From positions 1 through 50,991 of the forward strand of contig CALKBX010000016.1 in assembly GCA_937775205.1 (NCBI GenBank): 50,991 nt of DNA, read 5' to 3'. Numbering within the stretch: the first letter of the stretch is position 1; each line of letters starts with the position of its first letter. The translations under genes were made by a program, and so were the position numbers. Origin of the DNA: an uncultured Verrucomicrobiae bacterium (GTDB taxonomy: Bacteria > Verrucomicrobiota > Verrucomicrobiia > Limisphaerales > UBA1100). Positions 8,467 to 20,605 of the stretch are shown here, in pieces. The notes beneath the pieces are model-generated. The model was not told the origin of the DNA, did no database searches, and was given only the letters and a program-made list of their open reading frames with translations.

Positions 8467-9403
8467 GGCACAAATCTTTCATTGCGTCTTTGATGTTTGC
8501 GAAGGCAAACTCATAGCCTTCCTCTTCCAACCGGCGCGAAACACAATATCGACCGTACAACACCAATTCCGGATCCGTGCGCAGCAGCCAATGCGCGCCG
8601 AAACGGACCATCAATTCCGTGGCCGGCAAACCGATGGGCATCCCGATGCCGCGCCGCAGTTCACGCATAAACTCAGTATGCGAAACCGGATTGGGCGCGC
8701 TGGCGATGTACGCGCCCTGCATCGAATCATTGACAATGGCGCGGACAATGAGGCGCGTCATGTCGTCGATGTGCAGCCAACTAATGCCCTGCCGACCGTG
8801 CCCCACGCGTCCACCCAAGCCGCAGCAGGCGATCATTCGCATTTTGGGAAACGCTCCGCCTTGCGCGCCCAGCACAAAACTGGTTCGCAAAATCACCTGC
8901 CGCATTTCCGGCAACACCGCCTCGGCGAAAGCTGCCTCCCACGCCTTGCCCACGATGGGCGCGAGGCCAAAGCCGAAGGCCGAGTCCTCATCGCACACCG
9001 CCTCAGGTGGATCGCCGTAAATGTGCGCCGTGGCCATTTGCACCCAAACCGGCGGCGACGTTTTCAAACCGCGCACCGCCTCGCCCAACACGAGCGTGGC
9101 TTCCACCCGCGAGCGGAGAATTTCGTCGCAGTGATCGGGCGTCTTGATGCAGTCCACAGTGCGACCGGCGAGATTTACCAACGCCGCCGCGCCCTCGAGA
9201 TGATGCGCCCAATCACCGACCGTGCGGCCATCCCAAACCGCGTGCGCCCACGAGCCGCGCTTTTCAGGAATGTGCCGGGAGAGCAGCACCACCTCGCAGC
9301 CGAGATCAACAAGATGCTGCGCGAGGTTAGAGCCGATGAAGCCCGTGCCGCCGGCGATGACGACTTTGCCAATTGAGGTTTTGGTTTCCATTGTTGTTTT
9401 CAT
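8462..9403 (-). CDS. TIGR01777-family NAD(P)-binding epimerase-like protein
   Basis: An extended short-chain dehydrogenase relative, 313 residues. The N-terminal Rossmann motif is [17 protein letters not shown], followed by [21 protein letters not shown] and the [13 protein letters not shown] motif typical of the YfcH/TIGR01777 group. A C-terminal DUF1731-like segment is present ([20 protein letters not shown], then [11 protein letters not shown]). The substrate is unknown for this group; a nucleotide-sugar or lipid-linked role is only a guess. The start could be the ATG at 9403 or the Met four codons later, since the Rossmann motif begins at about residue 13. Its stop codon lies within a dispersed palindromic repeat. 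Confidence 0.87.
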   Translation of the reverse strand: MKTTMETKTSIGKVVIAGGTGFIGSNLAQHLVDLGCEVVLLSRHIPEKRGSWAHAVWDGRTVGDWAHHLEGAAALVNLAGRTVDCIKTPDHCDEILRSRVEATLVLGEAVRGLKTSPPVWVQMATAHIYGDPPEAVCDEDSAFGFGLAPIVGKAWEAAFAEAVLPEMRQVILRTSFVLGAQGGAFPKMRMIACCGLGGRVGHGRQGISWLHIDDMTRLIVRAIVNDSMQGAYIASAPNPVSHTEFMRELRRGIGMPIGLPATELMVRFGAHWLLRTDPELVLYGRYCVSRRLEEEGYEFAFANIKDAMKDLCR

Positions 9404-9451
9404 TTGCTTTGATGGTAGGGCGGTTCCTCCGAAACTGCCGTGGCGCGTTGC

Positions 9452-9652
9452 CTATTTTACCAAGCCCGATTTCCTCAGACGCTCTAAAGATGCCTTGCGA
9501 AATTGCTGCCGCTCTTCTTCGGACGGTATCTGAAAAGTCGGCCCCGTGGGCGGGCAACCTCTCGCCGCCCAAAGGCGTTTTAATTGGGCTTGAATTTCTG
9601 GGGGTAAGGATTCCAGACTGCGCTTTGGTGAATTGGTCGCGCTTAATGGCAT
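9452..9652 (-). CDS. Small hypothetical protein
   Basis: A 66-codon frame (MPLSATNSPKRSLESLPPE...) with protein-like composition: a proline-capped helix LPPEIQAQLKRLWAARG and a charged C-terminal helix EEERQQFRKASLERLRKSG. The frame is open further upstream but that part is rich in Cys, Trp and Arg and looks non-coding. I recognise no family. It shares the strand with the TIGR01777 gene and lies 48 bases before it. Confidence 0.4.
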   Translation of the reverse strand: MPLSATNSPKRSLESLPPEIQAQLKRLWAARGCPPTGPTFQIPSEEERQQFRKASLERLRKSGLVK

Positions 9653-9754
9653 CGTCGTCACCGTACCTTGATATTTCGCTTTCGTCAAGGGGTCGCCCCT
9701 TCTCCAGCCTTTCCCCCAACAGCATTTACACCAGAGCCGGTGAGGCGTAGGCTG

Positions 9755-10574
9755 ATGGGCATGAAGCAGATTCTCTTGATGATTGCGGTGGTGGCGTTGG
9801 TTGGGTGTGGGAAGAAAACCACTCCGTCGGAACCTGTAACCAATGCCGAACCCAAGGCCGGTAGGGACCAAGCCAACCCCTCCCAAAGCCTTCACCAATA
9901 CGTTGGGCATGGTGTTCAAGCCCGTGCCGGGGACGGAGGTTGCGTTTTGCATTTGGGAAACGCGGGTGAAGGATTATGCGGCGTACGCGGCGGCGAATCC
10001 CGGGGTGGATGGGAATTGGAAGAAGCCCGGGTTCAAGCAGGAGGACACGCATCCGGTGGTGAAGGTGAGCTGGAATGATGCGCAGGCGTTTTGTGAGTGG
10101 TTGACGAAGAAGGAGATGGCGGAAGGGAAAATCAAGGCGGGGCAGAAGTACCGATTGCCTACGGATGCGGAGTGGAGCGTGGCGGTGGGGTTAGGCAAGG
10201 AAGTGGGAGACACGCCCGAGGCGAAGGATGGGGGCATCAAAGATGTTTACCCGTGGGGTAAAGAGTGGCCACCGGCTGTGGGGGCGGGGAATTATTCTAG
10301 ATTACTGAAGGTGGACAATTTTGACCGCACCGCGCCAGTAGGTAGCTTTTCGGCGAACCAGTTTGGCCTCCACGATATGGGCGGCAACGTATGGGAATGG
10401 TGCGAGGACAAGTACAGCCCAACCAGCTCGTACCGTGTGTTGCGCGGTGCGTCTTGGAACTACATCAGTCCCGTCAACCTGTTGTCGTCCTACCGCTACT
10501 ACTTCGGCACTCCCGATTATCGCTTCTTCAACTTCGGCTTTCGGTGTGTGTTGGTGGGTGGTTCCGGTGGGTGA
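9755..10574 (+). CDS. FGE-sulfatase (SUMF1) domain lipoprotein, apparently frameshifted
   Basis: The first frame encodes a lipoprotein signal (MGMKQILLMIAVVALVGCGKK, lipobox LVGC) and a short linker. The formylglycine-generating-enzyme domain follows one frame later, from about 9880 to 10574: NTLGMVFKPVPG, VVKVSWNDAQAFCEWLT, YRLPTDAEWSVA, DMGGNVWEWCED, RVLRGASWN and a final FGFRCV. One extra base between about 9840 and 9880 explains the split; a partial copy of the GGTAGGGAC repeat (9860-9869) sits at that spot. Many members of this family in PVC bacteria are secreted and not proven to be formylglycine generators, so a catalytic role is uncertain. The intact domain alone could be translated from the ATG at 9843, but it would then lack its signal peptide. 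Confidence 0.75.
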
Positions 10575-10599
10575 GGTTGGCTTCGTTACCTTATGGCCT

Positions 10600-10868
10600 T
10601 GCCCCCTTGAACCTTAGTGCTTGAACCTCAACCCTTCAAGGCGAGCAAAGCGAGGCTTCGAAAATTTTTCGCCTTCCTCTGCGAATCTCTGTGCCTCTGC
10701 GTCCTCTGCGTTTAAGCGAACAACTATTTGGAACGCAGAGGGGGAACGCTCAATTATCAATGATCAAGGAAACCCGAAATCCCAATGACCAATACGGAGG
10801 CCATTTTTGGGGCTTGGGCATTCCTTGGGATTTGGTCATTGGGCCTTGGTCATTAAAGATTGGTCATT
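10600..10868. repeat. Intergenic mosaic of three dispersed repeat types
   Basis: The 360-base gap before gcvP holds no gene. It contains a CCTTGAACCTCAACCCTTC-like tract (about 10605-10640), a CTCTGTGCCTCTGCGTCCTC tract related to the element at 48795 (10677-10742), and a CCAATGACCAAT element (10758-10868) related to the one at 49499. The last has an exact 12-bp inverted repeat, CCCAATGACCAA at 10781-10792 with TTGGTCATTGGG at 10832-10843. No glycine riboswitch fold was apparent. Confidence 0.65.
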
Positions 10869-10934
10869 TCCTTTTCCCGTCATTCCAACACTTCCCGCTT
10901 GTCCCCTCCCCTCCTCTTGTCTAGCTTCCGGCAA

Positions 10935-13853
<2,919 letters not shown>

Positions 13854-13857
13854 GTTT

Positions 13858-13907
13858 GGTCGGGACATACTGCGCATGTCCATGGACGCGCGAAGCGCGT
13901 CACTACC
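13858..13907. repeat. Diverged copy of the GGTAGGGAC palindromic repeat
   Basis: It begins GGTCGGGACA and ends GACGCGCGAAGCGCGTCACTACC, matching the ends and centre of the 8438-8466 element with an insertion of about 20 bases. It lies directly after the gcvP stop. Confidence 0.55.
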
Positions 13908-13913
13908 GAAAAA

Positions 13914-13940
13914 AAAGGCGGCCGGATGGCCGCCTTTGAA
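13914..13940. terminator. Bidirectional terminator between gcvP and rpoD
   Basis: AAAGGCGGCC pairs with GGCCGCCTTT around GGAT, with an A-run on the left and T-rich sequence on the right. It can end both convergent transcripts. Confidence 0.85.
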
Positions 13941-13957
13941 TTTTTTGTATCCGGCGC

Positions 13958-16081
<2,124 letters not shown>

Positions 16082-16112
16082 AATTCACCCTTTTACTACG
16101 AAAAGGTCGGGG

Positions 16113-16141
16113 AATATGGTGCTGAAATGGCGATTCGTCAA
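16113..16141 (-). promoter_or_regulatory. Possible promoter of rpoD
   Basis: On the minus strand TTGACG (16141-16136) is followed after 17 bases by CATATT (16118-16113), about 30 bases before the rpoD start. Confidence 0.5.
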
Positions 16142-16234
16142 GGGGTGAACTGCAAATAAGTGAAAAAAGTTTTTGGCCTTATTCACAATGGTTTTCGGGC
16201 AAAACCAACCCGATTGCATCACCTTGATCTGAGC

Positions 16235-16252
16235 TTGTGAAATTTTTCACAA
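16235..16252. promoter_or_regulatory. CRP/FNR-type palindrome upstream of nuo
   Basis: TTGTGA-AATTTT-TCACAA is a perfect 18-bp palindrome fitting the CRP consensus TGTGA-N6-TCACA. It lies between the divergent rpoD and nuoB genes, six bases before a possible nuo -35. Which Crp/Fnr-family protein would bind is not visible in the window. Confidence 0.6.
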
Positions 16253-16257
16253 AATCC

Positions 16258-16286
16258 TTGCCTGCCCGTTTCCGCAGCAGTACGCT
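16258..16286 (+). promoter_or_regulatory. Possible nuo operon promoter
   Basis: TTGCCT (16258-16263), 17 bases, TACGCT (16281-16286). The start would fall near 16293, placing the palindrome centre about 50 bases upstream. Both hexamers are moderate matches. Confidence 0.4.
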
Positions 16287-16312
16287 CAATCAGGTTTGTG
16301 AGGGAGCGCGCG

Positions 16313-16828
16313 ATGACTCAAAAAACAGAGATCGGCTATAATTCCAAGGTGGAGGGCGAGGTGATTCACACGACGGTGGATGCCGCAGTGAATTGGTTTC
16401 GCAAAAATTCCATGTGGCCGATGCCGATGGGGCTCGCGTGCTGCGGTATCGAGCTGATGGCGTCGGGTTGCAGCCGGTTTGATATTTCGCGGTTCGGCTC
16501 GGAGGTGATGCGATTTTCGCCGCGCCAATCGGATGTGATGATTGTGGCCGGCACGGTGACTTATAAAATGGCGACCGCCGTGAAGCGCATTTACGATCAA
16601 ATGGTGGAGCCCAAATGGGTGATCGCGATGGGCGCCTGCGCGAGCACCGGCGGCATGTATCGCAGCTATGCAGTGTTGCAGGGGGTGGATCAAATTTTGC
16701 CGGTGGATGTGTACATCGCCGGCTGCCCGCCCCGCCCCGAGGCGGTGCTGGAAGGCTTGATGAAACTCCAAAGCAAAGTGGCGAAGGAACCTTGGGCCAA
16801 ACAACATTTCAAACCTTCAGCCCAATGA
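16313..16828 (+). CDS. nuoB: NADH-quinone oxidoreductase subunit B
   Basis: Peripheral-arm subunit that holds the terminal [4Fe-4S] cluster N2, which passes electrons to quinone. The 171-residue protein shows the adjacent cysteines in [19 protein letters not shown] (Cys43 and Cys44), then MGACASTGG and the final ligand in [12 protein letters not shown]. The ATG at 16313 is chosen, behind GAGGGA; a GTG five codons upstream (16298) overlaps that ribosome-binding site and is less likely. It is the first gene of the operon here; the usual nuoA is missing, since upstream lies the regulatory gap shared with rpoD. Its TGA overlaps the nuoC ATG. Confidence 0.96.
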   Translation: MTQKTEIGYNSKVEGEVIHTTVDAAVNWFRKNSMWPMPMGLACCGIELMASGCSRFDISRFGSEVMRFSPRQSDVMIVAGTVTYKMATAVKRIYDQMVEPKWVIAMGACASTGGMYRSYAVLQGVDQILPVDVYIAGCPPRPEAVLEGLMKLQSKVAKEPWAKQHFKPSAQ

Positions 16829-17412
16829 CGACGGCCGCCGACTTTGCGCAGCAGTTAAAGGCCGAGTTCGGCGAACTCATTTCCGAGCCGACGGAATTTC
16901 GCGGCGAGATCACGGTGAACATCGCCGACGCCGCGCGCATTACGGAAGTCTGCGAATTTGCAAAACACGAACTGGGCTTCGATTATCTTATCGATATTTC
17001 CACGCTCGACCATTACGGCGAGGATCCCCGCTTCTCGGTGGTTTACGAACTGAGCAGCATTTCGCATGGCCAGCATTTGCGTTTGAAAACGCAAGTGACC
17101 GAAGAGCACGGCGAAGTGCCCACCGTCACCGGCGTGTGGCGCACCGCCGATTGGCACGAACGCGAGGCGTACGACATGATGGGCATAAAGTTCACCGGCC
17201 ATCCAAACCTCACGCGCATTCTAATGTGGGAAGGCTATCCGCACTTTCCGCTGCGCAAAGATTTCCCGCTCGAAGGCAAACCCACCGAAGTGCCCGATGT
17301 GGCCTTCACCCAAACCGCCCCCATGGAAGGCGGTCCCTTCGTCACCCTCGCCAGCAGCGAAGACACCACCCACCGCGAACCCCGCCGACGCAATCCGGAG
17401 GATGGAAAATAG
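16825..17412 (+). CDS. nuoC: NADH-quinone oxidoreductase subunit C
   Basis: The 30-kDa peripheral-arm subunit that scaffolds NuoD and NuoB. 195 residues with the family signature [20 protein letters not shown] and the motif [17 protein letters not shown]. It is separate from nuoD, unlike the fused nuoCD of enterobacteria. The start is the ATG of an ATGA overlap with nuoB, which gives a family-like N-terminus; the longer open frame upstream only reads through nuoB. The C-terminal 30 residues after the core motif are charged and variable. Confidence 0.95.
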   Translation: MTTAADFAQQLKAEFGELISEPTEFRGEITVNIADAARITEVCEFAKHELGFDYLIDISTLDHYGEDPRFSVVYELSSISHGQHLRLKTQVTEEHGEVPTVTGVWRTADWHEREAYDMMGIKFTGHPNLTRILMWEGYPHFPLRKDFPLEGKPTEVPDVAFTQTAPMEGGPFVTLASSEDTTHREPRRRNPEDGK

Positions 17413-18659
17413 TGAGCACAACGCAAGACATCGAGATTCGTGACACCGCCGCAAAGGTGGCCGCGGCGGATGAATTGCCAGATGTGAGTGGTGATAAAAT
17501 GGTGCTGAATATGGGCCCCTCCCATCCCGCGACGCACGGTGTGTTGCGGCTGCGGTTGGAGATGGATGGCGAAATCATCACCAAAGCCGAACCGGACGTG
17601 GGTTATTTGCATCGCGGCGATGAGAAGATCGCCGAGAACATGACTTACAATCAGTTCCTGCCGTACACCGATCGGCTGGACTACCTCGCGCCGCTGGCGA
17701 ACAACGTGCATTACGTTTTGGCGGTGGAAAAATTGTTGGGCATCACGGACGATCTCCCCGAGCGCTGCCAATACATCCGCACTATTTGCTGCGAACTGGC
17801 GCGGGTATCGGCGCACTTGCTGGGGCTCGGCGCGTTCGCGATGGACACCGGCGCGTTCACGGTATTCCTCCACACCTTCACCGAGCGTGAGAAAATTTAT
17901 TATCTCATCGAAGCCCTCACCGGCGCGCGGTTCACCACGAGCTACACGCGCGTGGGCGGCTTGTCGCGTGATCTGCCGGAAGGTTGGCTCGATGAACTCA
18001 GCAAATTTCTCGACGAGGTGGAAATCAACTTCGACGAAACGGAAACGCTGCTCACACGCAACCCGATCTTCCTCGACCGCACGCAGGACGTCGGCGTCAT
18101 CACGCCCGAGGCGGCGATCGACTTCGGCCTGTCCGGCCCGAACCTTCGCGGCAGCGGCGTGGAGCACGACGTGCGCAAGGCGCAACCGTACATGATTTAT
18201 GACCGGTTTGATTTCGATGTGCCCGTCGGCACCACGGGCGATTGTTATGATCGCTATGCCATCCGCATCCTCGAGATGCGCGAGAGCGTAAAAATCCTAC
18301 GCCAATGCATCGCGGATATCCCCGGCGGCCCCATCAATGTGGACGACGGCAAGATCGTCCTGCCGCCCAAGGAAAAAGTGATGACGAATATGGAGGAACT
18401 CATCCACCAATTTATGCTCGTCACGCAGGGGCAAGATGCTCCGGTGGGCGAGATTTATTTCGGCGCGGAAAACCCCAAAGGCGAACTTGGCTTTTACATT
18501 CACAGCCTCGGCGGCGGAACCCCGCACCGGCTGAAAATCCGCGCCCCATCATTCGTCAACCTCAGCATCCTTTCGCATCTCCTCCCCGGCCATATGATTG
18601 CTGACGTGGTCGCGATTTTGGGATCATTGGATTTTGTAATGGGAGAATGCGATCGATGA
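17412..18659 (+). CDS. nuoD: NADH-quinone oxidoreductase subunit D
   Basis: The 49-kDa subunit, a relative of [NiFe]-hydrogenase large subunits without metal ligands, which forms the quinone cavity with NuoB. 415 residues. Conserved stretches: MGPSHPATHGVLRLRLEMDGE, DVGYLHRGDEK, YTDRLDYLAP, GALTGARFTTSYTRVGG-like sequence and the terminus LDFVMGECDR. The start is a GTG at 17412 whose first base is the last base of the nuoC stop; GGAGG ten bases before it supports this. Upstream in-frame sequence is the nuoC region in the wrong frame. The stop overlaps the nuoE start. Confidence 0.96.
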   Translation: MSTTQDIEIRDTAAKVAAADELPDVSGDKMVLNMGPSHPATHGVLRLRLEMDGEIITKAEPDVGYLHRGDEKIAENMTYNQFLPYTDRLDYLAPLANNVHYVLAVEKLLGITDDLPERCQYIRTICCELARVSAHLLGLGAFAMDTGAFTVFLHTFTEREKIYYLIEALTGARFTTSYTRVGGLSRDLPEGWLDELSKFLDEVEINFDETETLLTRNPIFLDRTQDVGVITPEAAIDFGLSGPNLRGSGVEHDVRKAQPYMIYDRFDFDVPVGTTGDCYDRYAIRILEMRESVKILRQCIADIPGGPINVDDGKIVLPPKEKVMTNMEELIHQFMLVTQGQDAPVGEIYFGAENPKGELGFYIHSLGGGTPHRLKIRAPSFVNLSILSHLLPGHMIADVVAILGSLDFVMGECDR

Positions 18660-19147
18660 GTTTCACGCCCTCAAAAAATTTGCAGCAGGAAGTAGCAGAA
18701 CTCATCTCCCACTACCCCGACGGCGAAAGCCGCAGTGCGTCGCTGATGGTGCTGCACGCCATTCAGGATGAGGCGGGCTACATTAGCGCCGAGGCGATGC
18801 AATGGGCCGCGAGCGAGATCGGCATCAAACCGCTGAACCTCTACGAGCTCGTGACGTTTTACCCAATGCTGCGCGAAGAGCCCCCGGGCAAGTTTGTGCT
18901 CAAGGTGTGCCGCACCCTCAGCTGCGCGATGGCGGGAGGCAAGGAATTGCACGAAAATTTATGCGACAAACTAAAGCTCAACCCCAACACGCACGGGCTG
19001 CAAACGACCGAAGACGGCAAGTTCAGCATTGAGTTTGCCGAATGCCTCGCCAGTTGCGGCACGGGCCCGGTGATGATGTGCAACGACAATTTTCACGAAG
19101 CGGTGAACGAAGCCAAGGCAGATAAAATCTTGGAGAAGTGCGATTGA
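18656..19147 (+). CDS. nuoE: NADH-quinone oxidoreductase subunit E
   Basis: The 24-kDa thioredoxin-like subunit with [2Fe-2S] cluster N1a, which pairs with NuoF. 163 residues. The cluster ligands are the two cysteines in VCRTLSCAMAGG (a CxxxxC pair) and the pair in AECLASCGTGP. The start is the ATG at 18656 in an ATGA overlap with nuoD. After the stop the operon is interrupted for 132 bases by a tRNA-Gln gene on the other strand. Confidence 0.95.
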   Translation: MSFTPSKNLQQEVAELISHYPDGESRSASLMVLHAIQDEAGYISAEAMQWAASEIGIKPLNLYELVTFYPMLREEPPGKFVLKVCRTLSCAMAGGKELHENLCDKLKLNPNTHGLQTTEDGKFSIEFAECLASCGTGPVMMCNDNFHEAVNEAKADKILEKCD

Positions 19148-19161
19148 ACATAGAAACTAAA

Positions 19162-19235
19162 TGGTTGCCCGACAGGGATTTGAACCCCGACAAACAGAAT
19201 CAGAATCTGTCGTGCTACCGTTACACTATCGGGCA
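19162..19235 (-). tRNA. tRNA-Gln (CUG anticodon)
   Basis: The minus strand folds into a cloverleaf: acceptor TGCCCGA/TCGGGCA, anticodon stem ACAGA/TCTGT with loop TTCTGAT and anticodon CTG, T-loop TTCAAAT. Discriminator A and an encoded 3' CCA are present. U1 matches other tRNA-Gln. It lies between nuoE and nuoF and is antisense to the nuo transcript. Confidence 0.95.
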
Positions 19236-19247
19236 ACTGCGACCGCA

Positions 19248-19275
19248 AATCTAGAGCAAAACTGAGCGCAGTCAA
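19248..19275 (-). promoter_or_regulatory. Promoter of tRNA-Gln
   Basis: On the minus strand TTGACT (19275-19270), a 16-base spacer, then TAGATT (19253-19248), 12 bases before the tRNA 5' end. This is a good sigma-70 match and points against nuo transcription, ending five bases before the nuoF start. Confidence 0.6.
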
Positions 19276-19279
19276 GCAG

Positions 19280-20605
19280 ATGCCACAGGAATACAAATTA
19301 CTGCTGAAACACGTCGACGCGAAAGGCTACTCGAATGACCTCGAGTGCTACGAGCGCCAGGGCGGTTATGCCGCACTGCGCCAAGCGCTGGCCATCGCGC
19401 CCGCGGGCGACACCACGCCGCAAGCGCAGCTCCGCAAAAGTGTGCTGGATTCCGGACTGCGCGGGCGCGGCGGCGCGGGATTTTCCTGCGGACTCAAATG
19501 GAGCTTCGTGCGCCATCCGAATCCCAAGCCGGTTTATCTGATTTGCAATGCGGACGAATCCGAGCCGGGCACGTTCAAGGATCGCCAGATCATTTACAAA
19601 GATCCGCATCAGCTCATCGAGGGAATGATCATTTCCTGTTGGGCGAATCACGTGAATCTTGCTTACATTTATATTCGCGGCGAATTCACCGAAGGTGCAA
19701 AAATTCTCAACACCGCCCTCGCCGAAGCACGCGCCAAAGGCTACCTCGGTAAAGACATTCTCGGCAGCGGGCACGACCTCGAAATCCACGTGCACCGCGG
19801 CGCGGGCGCCTACATTTGCGGCGAAGAAACCGGCCTCATCGAAAGCCTCGAAGGCAAGCGCGCCTACCCGCGCATCAAGCCGCCCTACTTCCCCGCCGCG
19901 CTCGGGCTGTATATGTGCCCGACGATCGTCAACAACGTGGAGACGCTTTGCAATGTGAAACACATCGTCGAGATGGGCGCGGAAGCCTTCACCAAACTCG
20001 GCACGCCCAACAACACCGGCACGCGCCTCGTGAGCCTCAGCGGCGATGTGAAAAACCCTGGCTACTTCGAAATCGAAACCGGAAAAGTCACGCTGGGCGA
20101 ACTCATCCAAAACGAAAATTTCGGCGGCGGCCTGCGCGAAGGCCGTAATCTGCAGGCTGTCATCCCCGGCGGTTCCTCCTCCAAAGTGCTCAAGGCCGGC
20201 GAAACTTTTAAGTTAGGCGAAGACGAAATCGACTTGCTCGATGTGCCGTACGATTTCGATACGCTGATGAAAATTGGAACGATGTCCGGCTCCGGCGCAA
20301 TCATCGTCATTGATGACAGCCGCGACATCGTCGAGTGCCTTGCCAATCTCGCCGAGTTTTACGCGCACGAAAGCTGCGGCCAATGCACCCCCTGCCGCGA
20401 AGGATCGCTCTGGATGAAAAAGGCGCTCCACCGTATGACCCACGGCGAAGGCCGCGCCGAGGATGCCGATTACTTAAAACACATCGCACAAAATATCCAA
20501 GGCCGAACCATCTGCGCTTTCGGCGAAGCCTGCGCGTGGCCGGTGCTGAGTTTCGTTGAAAAATTTAGGGATGAGTTTGAGGCGAAAACTGCCGTTAAAA
20601 AATAA
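19280..20605 (+). CDS. nuoF: NADH-quinone oxidoreductase subunit F
   Basis: The 51-kDa subunit that binds NADH and FMN and carries [4Fe-4S] cluster N3. 441 residues. The glycine-rich nucleotide-binding loop is GLRGRGGAGFSCGLKW, followed by CNADESEPGTFKDR, the GAYICGEETGLIESLEGKR motif, the SLBB region, and the cluster motif SCGQCTPCREG with a fourth cysteine near the C-terminus (TICAFGEACAWP). The ATG at 19280 is the first good start after the antisense tRNA and its promoter; no strong ribosome-binding site is visible. Its TAA shares a base with the nuoG start. Confidence 0.96.
   Translation: MPQEYKLLLKHVDAKGYSNDLECYERQGGYAALRQALAIAPAGDTTPQAQLRKSVLDSGLRGRGGAGFSCGLKWSFVRHPNPKPVYLICNADESEPGTFKDRQIIYKDPHQLIEGMIISCWANHVNLAYIYIRGEFTEGAKILNTALAEARAKGYLGKDILGSGHDLEIHVHRGAGAYICGEETGLIESLEGKRAYPRIKPPYFPAALGLYMCPTIVNNVETLCNVKHIVEMGAEAFTKLGTPNNTGTRLVSLSGDVKNPGYFEIETGKVTLGELIQNENFGGGLREGRNLQAVIPGGSSSKVLKAGETFKLGEDEIDLLDVPYDFDTLMKIGTMSGSGAIIVIDDSRDIVECLANLAEFYAHESCGQCTPCREGSLWMKKALHRMTHGEGRAEDADYLKHIAQNIQGRTICAFGEACAWPVLSFVEKFRDEFEAKTAVKK

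Noticed and set aside
10575..10934. Glycine riboswitch upstream of gcvP
   Set aside because: The gap is made of dispersed repeats; I could find no conserved tandem aptamer core.
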